From positions 1-47,655 of the forward strand of contig NZ_CALCDX010000195.1 of the NCBI RefSeq assembly GCF_937900395.1: 47,655 bases of DNA. The letters run 5' to 3'. Source of the DNA: an uncultured Caulobacter sp. (GTDB lineage: Bacteria; Pseudomonadota; Alphaproteobacteria; Caulobacterales; Caulobacteraceae). The notes below the pieces were generated by a model. It did not search any database. It had not been told where the DNA came from and saw nothing but the letters and a program-made list of their open reading frames with translations. Position numbers and translations under genes: made by a program. Shown one piece after another: positions 40,683 through 47,655 of this stretch. Every line of letters begins with the position of its first letter. The first letter of the stretch is position 1.

Positions 40683-42491
40683 TCAATCCTCGTCCATCTT
40701 CAGGGCGGCGATGAAGGCTTCCTGCGGGATCTCGACCTTGCCGAACTGGCGCATCCGCTTCTTGCCTTCCTTCTGCTTGTCCAGAAGCTTGCGTTTGCGG
40801 CTGGCGTCGCCGCCGTAGCACTTGGCGGTCACGTCCTTGCGCAGGGCGCGGACGGTTTCGCGGGCGATGATGCGGCCGCCGATGGCGGCCTGGATCGGGA
40901 TGACGAACATGTGCTGGGGGATGAGCTCCTTCATCTTCTCGCACATGCCCCGGCCGCGGCTTTCGGCGCGGGTGCGGTGGACCAGCATCGACAGGGCGTC
41001 GACGGGCTCGCTGTTGACCAGGATCGACATCTTGACCAGGTCGCCGGCGCGGTAGTCCTCCAGCTGGTAGTCGAAGCTGGCGTAGCCCTTCGAGATCGAC
41101 TTCAGGCGGTCGTAGAAGTCGAACACCACCTCGTTCAGCGGCAGGTCGTAGACGACCATGGCGCGGCTGCCGACATAGCTGAGCTCGCGCTGCATGCCGC
41201 GGCGGTCCTGGCACAGCTTGATGACGCCGCCCAGGTACTCGTCGGGTGTGAAGATGGTGGCCTTGATCCAGGGCTCCTGGATCTCCTCGATCTGCATGAC
41301 GTCCGGCAGGTCGGCCGGGTTGTGCAGCTCGATCTCGTCGCCGTTGCGTAAGCGGATCTTGTAGACCACCGATGGGGCGGTCGCGATCAGGTCGAGGTCG
41401 AATTCGCGGGACAGGCGTTCCTGGATGATCTCCAGGTGCAGGAGGCCCAGGAAGCCGCAGCGGAAGCCGAAGCCGAGGGCGGCGCTGCTCTCCATCTCGT
41501 AGGTGAAGCTGGCGTCGTTGAGGCGCAGCTTGCCGACGGCGGCGCGCAGGTCCTCGAAGTCGGCGGCGTCGACCGGGAAGAGGCCGCAGAACACGACCGG
41601 GACCACTTCCTTGAAGCCCTTCAGCGGTTCGGCGGTGGGCTTCTTCTCGTCGGTGATGGTGTCGCCGACGGCGGCGTCGGCCACTTCCTTGATGCTGGCG
41701 GTGAAGAAGCCGACCTCGCCGGGGCCCAGATATTCGACGTCGGTGGCCTTGGGCGTGAAGACGCCGACCTTGTCGATGCGGTGGGTGGCGCCGGTCTGCA
41801 TCATGCGGACCTGCTGGCCGGCCTTCAGCGTGCCGTCGAAGATGCGGACCAGGACGACGACGCCCAGATAGGCGTCGTACCAGGCGTCGACCAGCAGGGC
41901 CTTGAGCGGGGCGTTGGGGTCGCCCTTGGGGGCGGGCAGGCGGGTGACGATGGCTTCCAGCACATCGGGGATGCCCAGGCCCGTCTTGGCCGAGCACTCG
42001 ACGGCGTCGGAGGCGTCCAGGCCGATGACGTCCTCGATCTGGGCCTTGACGCGGTCGACGTCGGCGGCGGGCAGGTCGACCTTGTTGAGGACCGGGACGA
42101 TCTCGTGATTGTTGTCGATGGCCTGGTAGACGTTGGCCAGGGTCTGGGCTTCCACGCCCTGGCTGGCGTCGACGACCAGGATCGAGCCTTCGCAGGCGGC
42201 CAGGCTGCGGCTGACCTCGTAGGCGAAGTCGACGTGCCCGGGGGTGTCCATCAGGTTGAGGATGTAGGTCTCGCCGTCATTGGCCTTGTAGGTCAGGCGC
42301 ACGGTCTGCGCCTTGATGGTGATCCCGCGCTCCTTCTCGATGTCCATGTTGTCCAGGACCTGGGCGCTCATCTCACGCGCGGTGAGGCCGCCGGTGGTCT
42401 GGATCAGCCGATCGGACAGCGTCGATTTGCCGTGGTCGATGTGCGCCACGATTGAAAAGTTACGGATCTTGTCGAGAGGCGTCGAAGTCAT
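40683..42491 (-). CDS. lepA: Elongation factor 4 (LepA GTPase)
   Basis: A 602-residue ribosome-associated translational GTPase. G-domain motifs are G1 AHIDHGKSTL near the N-terminus, G3 DTPGH and G4 NKVD. Domains II, III and V resemble EF-G, and the LepA-specific C-terminal domain has KCYGGDASRKRKLLDKQKEG. Length is normal (about 600). ATG 42491 is at the standard position (MTSTPLDKIRNFSIVAHIDHG). A conserved core gene that anchors the right flank of the CBASS operon. Confidence 0.98.
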   Translation of the reverse strand: MTSTPLDKIRNFSIVAHIDHGKSTLSDRLIQTTGGLTAREMSAQVLDNMDIEKERGITIKAQTVRLTYKANDGETYILNLMDTPGHVDFAYEVSRSLAACEGSILVVDASQGVEAQTLANVYQAIDNNHEIVPVLNKVDLPAADVDRVKAQIEDVIGLDASDAVECSAKTGLGIPDVLEAIVTRLPAPKGDPNAPLKALLVDAWYDAYLGVVVLVRIFDGTLKAGQQVRMMQTGATHRIDKVGVFTPKATDVEYLGPGEVGFFTASIKEVADAAVGDTITDEKKPTAEPLKGFKEVVPVVFCGLFPVDAADFEDLRAAVGKLRLNDASFTYEMESSAALGFGFRCGFLGLLHLEIIQERLSREFDLDLIATAPSVVYKIRLRNGDEIELHNPADLPDVMQIEEIQEPWIKATIFTPDEYLGGVIKLCQDRRGMQRELSYVGSRAMVVYDLPLNEVVFDFYDRLKSISKGYASFDYQLEDYRAGDLVKMSILVNSEPVDALSMLVHRTRAESRGRGMCEKMKELIPQHMFVIPIQAAIGGRIIARETVRALRKDVTAKCYGGDASRKRKLLDKQKEGKKRMRQFGKVEIPQEAFIAALKMDED

Positions 42492-42602
42492 GAGCGAGCC
42501 TCTAGCACATTTGGCCCGGTTCGCGAGGGGGCGGGTGCGGGCTAGCGGGCGGACATGCTTAACCGCGCGTTAAGTTTGGGGCCGCAAACCGGTCTCAATG
42601 GC

Positions 42603-42619
42603 TTGCAACAGTGTTGCAA
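42603..42619. promoter_or_regulatory. Palindrome upstream of the DUF1134 gene
   Basis: TTGCAAC (42603-42609), AGT, GTTGCAA (42613-42619): a perfect 7-bp inverted repeat 24 bp before the DUF1134 start and in the divergent lepA promoter region. It looks like an operator half-site pair; no regulator is known to me for this position. Confidence 0.45.
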
Positions 42620-42643
42620 AGTAACCGACCTGGAGGCCCACCC

Positions 42644-43258
42644 ATGGACCGTCGCAAGCTGATCCTCTCCGGCGCCGCCGCGAGCTTGAGCGCCGTGGCG
42701 ACCGATGCGCTGGCGCTGCAGGAGAATCCCCCGCCGGCGGGATCCAGCGGTCCGACCTATCAGACGGGCGGCGCCTCGACCTATTCGCGCGACGAGATGG
42801 TCCGCGCCACCTCCGACTTCCTGGGCGTGACGGCCGAGAGCGCCGGCGCGGCGATCGAGCGAGTGTTCAAGGAGAAGGGCCAGCCCACCGGCTATATCGC
42901 GGGCGAAGAGGGCTCGGGCGCCTTCGCCGTTGGTCTGCGCTATGGTCGCGGCCTGCTCTACATGAAGGGCCGTCCGACGCTGGAAGTGTTCTGGCAGGGC
43001 CCCTCGATCGGCTGGGACTGGGGCGGCAACGCCAGCCGCGTCTTCACCCTTTGCTATAATCTGCAATATCCCGACGCGATCTTCCGCCGCTTCCCCGGCG
43101 TCGAAGGCAGCGCCTATCTGATCGGCGGCCTGGGCGTGAACTACCAGAAGGCTGACGAGATCACCCTGGCGCCGATCCGCGCGGGCGTCGGCCTGCGCCT
43201 CGGCGCGAACGTCGGCTATCTGGGCTACAGCCGCAAGCGCCGCACGTTGCCGTTCTAG
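42644..43258 (+). CDS. DUF1134 family protein
   Basis: A 204-residue protein of the alphaproteobacterial DUF1134 family, function unknown. The N-terminus (MDRRKLILSGAAASLSAVATDALALQ) is signal-like (a short twin-Arg motif DRRKLILSG) and suggests export. The conserved core includes FLGVTAESAGAAIERVFKEKGQPTGYI, EGSGAFAVGLRYGRG and GPSIGWDWGGNASR. ATG 42644 has TGGAGG upstream. It is divergent from lepA. Confidence 0.88.
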   Translation: MDRRKLILSGAAASLSAVATDALALQENPPPAGSSGPTYQTGGASTYSRDEMVRATSDFLGVTAESAGAAIERVFKEKGQPTGYIAGEEGSGAFAVGLRYGRGLLYMKGRPTLEVFWQGPSIGWDWGGNASRVFTLCYNLQYPDAIFRRFPGVEGSAYLIGGLGVNYQKADEITLAPIRAGVGLRLGANVGYLGYSRKRRTLPF

Positions 43259-43280
43259 GCTCGCGCGGCGCGTGGAGAGG

Positions 43281-43808
43281 CTAGTGCTTCGCCACCTTGC
43301 CGCTCAGCCAGTCCATCACGGCCAGCAGCACGCCGGAGGCGACGAAGGACAGGTGGACGACCACCAGCCAGAACAGGCGGACCTGATCCACCGCCTGGCC
43401 CGGCTCGGTCAGCTTCAGGAAGGCCTTGAGCAGGGCGATCGCCGAAATCGCCACGATCGAGGCGATCAGCTTCATCTTGAGGCCCGAGAAGTCGACCGTG
43501 CCCATCCAGTCGGGCCGGTCCTCGTGGCTGGCGGTGTCGATCTTGGAGACGAAGTTCTCGTAGCCCGACAGGATGACGATCACGAGCAGGTTGGCGGCCA
43601 GCGACAGGTCGATCAGCGACAGCGCCATCAGGATGGCGTCCTCGGGCTTCATCGCCAGCAGGTGCGGCAGCTCGTGCGCCAGCTCCTGGAAGAAGACCAC
43701 GATCAGCGCCGCCAGGGCCACGACGAGGCCGACATAGAACGGCGCCATCAGCCAGCGCGAGGCGAACAGGCCGCGCTCGAGCCACAATTCCAGAACCGGT
43801 TTCTTCAT
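43281..43808 (-). CDS. UPF0114 (YqhA) family membrane protein
   Basis: A 175-residue protein with about four hydrophobic helices: WLMAPFYVGLVVALAALIVVFF, LSLIDLSLAANLLVIVILSGY, LIASIVAISAIALLKAFLKL and LFWLVVVHLSFVASGVLLAV. This is the UPF0114 family (E. coli YqhA); function unknown. ATG 43808 is chosen for its GGAGG box and its match to the family start (MKKPVLELWLERGLFASRW). Confidence 0.88.
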   Translation of the reverse strand: MKKPVLELWLERGLFASRWLMAPFYVGLVVALAALIVVFFQELAHELPHLLAMKPEDAILMALSLIDLSLAANLLVIVILSGYENFVSKIDTASHEDRPDWMGTVDFSGLKMKLIASIVAISAIALLKAFLKLTEPGQAVDQVRLFWLVVVHLSFVASGVLLAVMDWLSGKVAKH

Positions 43809-43869
43809 TAAGGCCTCCGTCAAGCTCCAGCCTAGTCGGGCGACATGACGTTCGTCACGTCCTGACCGA

Positions 43870-44310
43870 TCAGATTGCTGGGTCACTAGGGTTTGGCGAG
43901 CCGAGCAGCATGCGAAGGTCGCTGCGGGCGCTGGCCATGTCCGCCAGGGTGTAGCCGTCGAGAACCGCCAGGAAGGCGCGGGTGGCCTCGTTCAGGCCGC
44001 GGGGCAGGGTGCACGCCGGCGCGACCTTGCAGGTGCTGCAGTCGACGAGCTGAAAGCCGTCCTCGGTGTGCCGGACGACGTCGCCGATGCGAATCTCCTC
44101 GGGGGGGCGGCCTAGGCGCAGCCCCCCGTTCCGGCCTCGAACCGCCGTGACGAAACCCGTCCGGCTGAGGTCCTGCACCACCTTCATCAGATGGTTCTGC
44201 GAGATCGAATAGGCGCGCGAAATCTCACCGATCGACACCAGCCGCTCATCATAAGCGGTGAGGTGCAGAAGTACGCGCAGAGCGTAGTCGGTGTACCGAG
44301 TCAGGCGCAT
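43870..44310 (-). CDS. nsrR: Rrf2-family regulator, NsrR-like nitric-oxide sensor
   Basis: A 146-residue Rrf2 protein that should repress hmp until NO disrupts its Fe-S cluster. The winged HTH spans about 1-65 (MRLTRYTDYALRVLLHLTAY then EISRAYSISQNHLMKVVQDL, GRNGGLRLGRPPEEI). The cluster-binding cysteines are in VDCSTCKVAPACTLP (Cys-x2-Cys-x5-Cys); classical NsrR has Cys-x4-Cys-x5-Cys, so the first spacing is tighter. ATG 44310 is the family start; the upstream frame extension runs into the divergent promoter. NsrR identity is supported by the divergent flavohaemoglobin gene and the NsrR-like operators between them. Confidence 0.85.
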   Translation of the reverse strand: MRLTRYTDYALRVLLHLTAYDERLVSIGEISRAYSISQNHLMKVVQDLSRTGFVTAVRGRNGGLRLGRPPEEIRIGDVVRHTEDGFQLVDCSTCKVAPACTLPRGLNEATRAFLAVLDGYTLADMASARSDLRMLLGSPNPSDPAI

Positions 44311-44361
44311 TGCATACGACTTATCAGCAGCCGCGACAGTCCGTCGAGCGGCGTGGGCTAA

Positions 44362-44384
44362 AAGATGCAAATTAAATGCATTTA
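44362..44384. promoter_or_regulatory. NsrR-type operator (full site)
   Basis: A 23-bp near-palindrome fitting the NsrR consensus AAGATGCATTTNAAATGCATCTT: left arm 44362-44372 matches 9 of 11, right arm 44374-44384 matches 9 of 11. It lies between the divergent nsrR-like and hmp genes. Confidence 0.75.
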
Positions 44385-44422
44385 ATATTGCATAACGACG
44401 ATCTCCGAGATAGATGCGCCGA

Positions 44423-44433
44423 AAATGCATCTT
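44423..44433. promoter_or_regulatory. NsrR-type operator half-site
   Basis: AAATGCATCTT at 44423-44433 is an exact right arm of the NsrR consensus, 14 bp before the hmp start and overlapping its ribosome-binding region. A second contact point for repression is likely. Confidence 0.6.
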
Positions 44434-44447
44434 TGAGGGGTTTTGAA

Positions 44448-45656
44448 ATGGCTACGCAGCTTAGCGAAAAGACGATCGCGGTGGTGAAGGCGACGGCTCC
44501 GGTCCTCGCCGTCCATGGCGAGGCGATCACCAAGGCGATGTACGCGCGCCTGTTCCAGGACGAGGCCATCGCCTCGCTGTTCAACCACGCCAACCAGACG
44601 TCGGGCGCGCAGCCAAAGGCTTTGGCGGGCGCCGTGCTCGCCTATGCGCAGAACATCGACAATCTGGGTGTTCTAGGCGGCGCGGTCGAGCGCATGGCGC
44701 AAAAGCACGTGGGCTACAACATCCTACCCGAGCATTACGCGGCGGTGGCGACCGCTCTGCTGGGCGCGCTGGTCGACGTGCTGGGCGAGGCGGCGAACGA
44801 GGACATCCTGACGGCCTGGGGCGAGGCCTATTGGTTCCTGGCCGACATCCTGAAGGGGCGGGAAGCGGCGATCCGCGACGCGGCGGCCGCGGCGACAGGG
44901 GGCTGGGTCGGCTGGCGCGCGTTCGTGGTCGAAAAGAAGATCCGCGAGAGCAAGGTCATCACCTCGTTTGTCCTACGCCCGCGCGACGGAGGGCCGGTGC
45001 TCGCCCATCGGCCGGGCCAGTACCTGACCTTCCGTTTCGACACGCCCTCGGAAAAGGGCCTGAAGCGCAACTACACGATCTCGGCCGCGCCGAACGGCGA
45101 GACCTTTCGCATCTCGGTCAAGCGCGAGGACGAGGGCCACGGCTCGGTGTTCCTGCACGACGTCGTGGCCGAGGGCGACATCGTCGAGGCGACCCCGCCC
45201 GCGGGGGATTTCCATCTGGCGCCGGCGCCGGATCGGCCGGTGGTGCTGCTGAGCGGCGGTGTTGGCCTGACGCCGATGGTCGCCATGCTGGAGGCGATCG
45301 CCAAGGATCACCCCGAGCTTGAGACCCATTTCGTCCATGGGGCGATCAACAGCCGCGTCCATGCGATGGCGCACCATGTTCGCGGCCTTGCGGCCGCGCA
45401 CGGCCACACGCGGGTGGCGACGTTCTATAGCGAGCCTCTGCCCAGCGACGCGGTGGGCGTGACCCACGACGTGGACGGCATGGTGGATATCGACTGGTTG
45501 AAGGCCAACACGCCCTTCGACACGGCCGACTTCTATCTGTGCGGCCCTCGGCCGTTCATGCGGGCTTTGGTGATGGGGCTGGCCGCGGCCGGCGTCTCGC
45601 CTGACCGCATCAAGTACGAATTCTTCGGCCCCGCCGACGAACTCCTGGCGGCCTAG
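44448..45656 (+). CDS. hmp: Flavohaemoglobin Hmp (nitric oxide dioxygenase)
   Basis: A 402-residue NO dioxygenase converting NO and O2 to nitrate with NAD(P)H. The globin domain (1-140) has the proximal His in RMAQKHVGYNI and the E-helix Gln region. The FAD-binding domain has RNYTISAAPNG with the RxYS-type motif. The NAD-binding domain has LLSGGVGLTPMVAMLEAI and FYLCGPRPFMRAL. Full family length. ATG 44448 has GAGGGG about 8 nt upstream and sits after two NsrR-like sites, so NO induction is expected. Confidence 0.96.
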   Translation: MATQLSEKTIAVVKATAPVLAVHGEAITKAMYARLFQDEAIASLFNHANQTSGAQPKALAGAVLAYAQNIDNLGVLGGAVERMAQKHVGYNILPEHYAAVATALLGALVDVLGEAANEDILTAWGEAYWFLADILKGREAAIRDAAAAATGGWVGWRAFVVEKKIRESKVITSFVLRPRDGGPVLAHRPGQYLTFRFDTPSEKGLKRNYTISAAPNGETFRISVKREDEGHGSVFLHDVVAEGDIVEATPPAGDFHLAPAPDRPVVLLSGGVGLTPMVAMLEAIAKDHPELETHFVHGAINSRVHAMAHHVRGLAAAHGHTRVATFYSEPLPSDAVGVTHDVDGMVDIDWLKANTPFDTADFYLCGPRPFMRALVMGLAAAGVSPDRIKYEFFGPADELLAA

Positions 45657-45926
45657 TTACTGCCGCCAGCCGAAGCCGACGCCGCGCACGGCCGGACAGG
45701 CGGCTAGGCGCGACGCCAGGGCTTCGGCGCGGGCGTCGCCCTGGTCGTCGATCTCGAGCCTAATGGCCATGTGCTGGCCCTCGGGAGCGGCGGACAGGGC
45801 GCGCAGCCGCGCCTGCTGGACCGAGGCCACGCCCAGAACGCGCATCAGGGCGTCGGGCGTGTCCTCGGCGGTGACGAGGAAGAGACGACGTTTGTCTTCT
45901 TCGAGTTTGGGGCCTTCTACGCGCAC
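45657..45926 (-). CDS. Small ACT-domain protein, second of an overlapping pair (or 3' half of a frameshifted gene)
   Basis: About 89 residues from GTG 45926. The ACT-like pattern is good: RRLFLVTAEDTPDALMRVLGV ... GQHMAIRLEIDDQ ... LASRLAACPAVRGVGFGW, resembling IlvM-type acetolactate-synthase regulatory subunits. The candidate GTG overlaps the upstream frame's stop by 10 nt with no Shine-Dalgarno, so either it is translated by coupling or a 1-nt indel around 45920-45935 (a GC-repeat region, GCGCCCGTGCGCGT on the minus strand) has split one two-ACT protein. Convergent with hmp, with adjacent stops. Confidence 0.6.
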   Translation of the reverse strand: MRVEGPKLEEDKRRLFLVTAEDTPDALMRVLGVASVQQARLRALSAAPEGQHMAIRLEIDDQGDARAEALASRLAACPAVRGVGFGWRQ

Positions 45927-46219
45927 GGGCGCACCCACTGGTGCTCGACCGAGGCCGAGTTTACGCCTGGCCAGGCGGCGAGGTCGCGGGCCAGCAGTCG
46001 AGCCGCTTGGTCGCCCAGATGGCGCACGCGTAGCGAGGCTTCGACGATCTGGCCGACGGGCTTCAGGGTCAGGCCGCACAGTTCGGCGCCGCTGTCGGCC
46101 AGGCCTTGGCGAACGGCGTCGAGCGCGCTGGGCGCATCCTGCGCGGCCAGCAGCAACTGGTGCACGGTGACGCCGTCGGCGTCGCTGTGGAAAGCGGGTG
46201 GAGAGGGCAGGTAGCTCAT
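45917..46219 (-). CDS. Small ACT-like protein, first of an overlapping pair (or 5' half of a frameshifted gene)
   Basis: A 100-residue protein with an ACT-like beta-alpha-beta pattern: VTVHQLLLAAQDAPSALDAVRQGL, then LCGLTLKPVGQIVEASLRVRHLG, then AARLLARDLAAWPGVNSASVEHQW. After VEHQW the frame adds five residues (VRPCA) and stops. ATG 46219 has GGACCAACACG ahead with only a weak GGA. ACT domains bind amino acids; a role in amino-acid sensing is inference. Upstream is a strong intrinsic terminator (46271-46303). Confidence 0.6.
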   Translation of the reverse strand: MSYLPSPPAFHSDADGVTVHQLLLAAQDAPSALDAVRQGLADSGAELCGLTLKPVGQIVEASLRVRHLGDQAARLLARDLAAWPGVNSASVEHQWVRPCA

Positions 46220-46270
46220 CGTGTTGGTCCTTGGATCTGAGAGACTTGGAGGACCGAGGAACCGCGCAAC

Positions 46271-46303
46271 AAAAAAGCCCCGCTCGGGTGAGCGGGGCTT
46301 TTT
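46271..46303 (-). terminator. Strong intrinsic terminator (possibly bidirectional)
   Basis: A perfect 14-bp stem including A/T flanks, 46272-46285 with 46290-46303, loop GGGT, T6 on the minus strand and T5 on the plus strand. It follows the small membrane-protein frame (46345-46494) by about 40 bp and precedes the ACT genes, so it ends the former; an attenuator role for the ACT genes cannot be excluded, but I see no leader peptide with amino-acid runs. Confidence 0.85.
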
Positions 46304-46344
46304 GGAGATCTTGCGATCCTTCGGCTTTGGTTTTGGTAGGTTTC

Positions 46345-46494
46345 CTACCGCTGCTTGCGCCGATTTTGCCCCGTTCGAACTCGCACGGTTTTAATCTGGT
46401 TAATCATGTTCCACATCGACACCGCGCACGACATCGCAGCCACGGCGGCGAGGCCGGTGGTCACGAAGGCGGCGAAGGCGAGCGTCGATTGCAT
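46345..46494 (-). CDS. Small single-TM protein (hypothetical)
   Basis: A 49-residue frame starting at ATG 46494: one hydrophobic segment (STLAFAAFVTTGLAAVAAMSCAV) and a basic tail (KTVRVRTGQNRRKQR), the positive-inside pattern of a small membrane protein. No recognised family and no clear Shine-Dalgarno; a GTG at 46548 would extend it by 18 residues. A good terminator follows at the right distance, which supports a transcribed unit. Confidence 0.45.
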   Translation of the reverse strand: MQSTLAFAAFVTTGLAAVAAMSCAVSMWNMINQIKTVRVRTGQNRRKQR

Positions 46495-46647
46495 GTGGAA
46501 GCGATGAGTCCAATTAGCGCTTCTTACAGGTAGCGTGACATCCGCCACCGCGCAAGGGCTTGCCCGGAACAGGGACGTTCGGTCGCGGGCGAGGGCGGGT
46601 TTTGCCTGTGGCGAGGCTTGGCGCCTGGAAAGTCGGCAGATCGAAAT

Positions 46648-46695
46648 CCTTCTCCCCTTGCGGGAGAAGGTGGCGCGCAGCGCCGGATGAGGGGT
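46648..46695 (+). repeat. Dispersed intergenic repeat, copy 1
   Basis: CCTTCTCCCCTTGCGGGAGAAGG hairpin (46648-46670) followed by a GTGGCGCGCAGCGCCGGATGAGGGG tail, a repeat family I know as frequent between genes in Caulobacter and other alphaproteobacteria. It is in inverted orientation to a second copy at 46734-46786. Confidence 0.8.
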
Positions 46696-46733
46696 TGATC
46701 ACCCTATCCAACGAAAAAGGGGCCGCCTGCGCG

Positions 46734-46786
46734 ACCCCTCATCCGTCAGCCTGGCGGCTGCCACCTTCTCCCGCAACGGGAGAAGG
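46734..46786 (-). repeat. Dispersed intergenic repeat, copy 2 (inverted)
   Basis: Reverse-oriented copy: CCCCTCATCCG tail, then the CCTTCTCCCG hairpin (46762-46786), ending 2 bp before the pheT stop codon. On the minus strand this hairpin could act as the pheT mRNA 3' end. The middle segment differs from copy 1 (GTCAGCCTGGCGGCTG in place of GCGCTGCGCGC). Confidence 0.8.
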
Positions 46787-46788
46787 AA

Positions 46789-47655
46789 CTAGCTGCGCAG
46801 CTTCCCGCCCGCCTTCTCGGCCGCCGCCACGACCTTGGCCGACAGGGCCTCGATCTCGGCGTCGGTCAGGGTGGCTTCGCGGGGCTGGACCACGATCTCG
46901 ATCGCGACCGACTTGAACCCCTCCGGCACGCCAGGGCCCTCGTAGACGTCGAACACGCGCGCGGCGGTGATCAACGCCTTATCGGCGCCGGCGACGGCTT
47001 TCACGAGATCGCCGGCGGCCTTGGTCTTCTCGACCAGGAAGGCGAAGTCGCGGGTCAGCGGCATCAGGGCCGAGGGCGAGAAGGCCGGGCGGGTCTTGAC
47101 CGACTTCTTCTTCGGCTCGGGGATCGCCTCCAGGGTGATCTCGAACCCGTAGACCGGGCCGGCCACGTCCAGGGCCTTGAGGACCGCCGGGTGGATCTCG
47201 CCGAACTCGGCCATCACCGCCTTGGGGCCCAGTTGCAGGCGCGCCGAGCGACCCGGGTGCCACCAGGACGAGGCCGAGCCTTGCGCCGTCTGCAGCGAAG
47301 CGACGGGCGCGCCCAGCTCCTCCAGCAGGGCCAGCAGGTCGGCCTTGACCGTGAAGACGTCGCCTTGCGGGGCCTTGTCCCAGCCGCGCGGAGCCTTCGG
47401 AACCAGGATCGCCGAGACGACGGTGCGTTGGTCGGCCGGCTTGTCGCCGTGGAAGGTCGGACCGATCTCGAACAGGGCCGCGTCGGGGAAGCCCTGGCGA
47501 GCGTTGCGGCCGGCGGCCTCGATCAGGTTGGGCAGCAGCGACGGGCGCATGCAGTCCAGCTCCGAGGCGATCGGGTTGGCGAGGACCAGTTCGGCTGCGC
47601 CGCCGCCGAACAGCTCGGCGGTCTTGCGGCTGGTGAAGCTGTAGGTCACGGCCTC
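46789..47655 (-). CDS. pheT: Phenylalanine-tRNA ligase beta subunit, C-terminal part (5' end beyond the window)
   Basis: The last 288 codons of PheT, the beta subunit that with PheS charges tRNA-Phe. Visible are the B6/B7 synthetase-like core (VTYSFTSRKTAELFGG, NPIASELDCMRPSLLPNLIEAAGRN, ALFEIGPTF) and the C-terminal anticodon-binding FDX-ACB domain (ALMPLTRDFAFLVEKTKAAGDLVKAV ... PREATLTDAEIEAL). The frame is open to the window edge, so the gene continues at positions beyond 47655; pheS is expected upstream of it. Confidence 0.97.
   Translation of the reverse strand, partial: EAVTYSFTSRKTAELFGGGAAELVLANPIASELDCMRPSLLPNLIEAAGRNARQGFPDAALFEIGPTFHGDKPADQRTVVSAILVPKAPRGWDKAPQGDVFTVKADLLALLEELGAPVASLQTAQGSASSWWHPGRSARLQLGPKAVMAEFGEIHPAVLKALDVAGPVYGFEITLEAIPEPKKKSVKTRPAFSPSALMPLTRDFAFLVEKTKAAGDLVKAVAGADKALITAARVFDVYEGPGVPEGFKSVAIEIVVQPREATLTDAEIEALSAKVVAAAEKAGGKLRS

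Noticed and set aside
1..47655. CRISPR array, rRNA, complete tRNA or insertion sequence
   Set aside because: No regularly spaced repeats, no rRNA-like stretch, no foldable complete tRNA and no transposase reading frame were seen.

Overview
The window is high-GC (by eye well above 60%), with codon use and gene content typical of an alphaproteobacterium of the genus Caulobacter or a very close relative. The strongest marker is the S-layer locus: an RsaA-type RTX surface protein, its type I secretion genes (rsaD, rsaE, rsaF) and the linked perosamine/O-polysaccharide genes that anchor the S-layer. Promoters also match the Caulobacter housekeeping pattern (TTG-rich -35, GCTANAWC-like -10).

Layout. 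1-5429: a TonB-dependent receptor (5' end missing or broken), then SapC-like, cupin/JmjC-like and tryptophan-halogenase-like genes, a recurrent nutrient-uptake cluster in Caulobacterales and Xanthomonadales. 5432-9928 (minus): a glycosyltransferase, an FkbM methyltransferase, an unrecognised 511-residue protein and an XRE regulator. 10040-22208: the S-layer block rsaA, rsaD, rsaE, perB, per, two glycosyltransferases and rsaF. GDP-mannose dehydratase (lpsA/gmd), which I recall lying between rsaE and perB in C. crescentus, is missing; a 27-codon scrap with a GMD-like start sits in its place. 22225-25214: another glycosyltransferase and a methyltransferase. 25215-25850: a 636-bp gene-free stretch holding a candidate promoter and terminator about 105 nt apart, possibly a small RNA.

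25851-36392 is mostly cell-envelope and housekeeping genes: DUF599, an MHS-family transporter, DUF3309, DUF983, an entericidin-like lipoprotein, a CVNH/beta-gamma-crystallin protein, an L,D-transpeptidase divergent from a VanY-like peptidase, a GST, a DUF3883-like protein and two HTH proteins.

36903-40576 is the most interesting segment: a compact five-gene, AT-richer operon of foreign appearance encoding a QueC-like PP-loop enzyme, a TGT-like enzyme, a CD-NTase, a two-TM SLATT-type effector and an OGG-like HhH-GPD protein. This is the gene content of a type IV CBASS antiphage system. It sits between a helix-turn-helix gene and the lepA terminator, with no integrase visible. The CD-NTase begins with a run of glycines, the TGT-like protein lacks the zinc ligands of real TGT, and the OGG-like protein lacks the catalytic lysine. 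Together these suggest repurposed queuosine-type chemistry, perhaps acting on a protein.

40683-47655 is conserved core: lepA, DUF1134, UPF0114, a divergent Rrf2 (NsrR-like) regulator and flavohaemoglobin hmp pair with clear NsrR-like operators, two small ACT-domain reading frames that overlap or are frameshifted, an inverted pair of dispersed repeats, and the 3' end of pheT.
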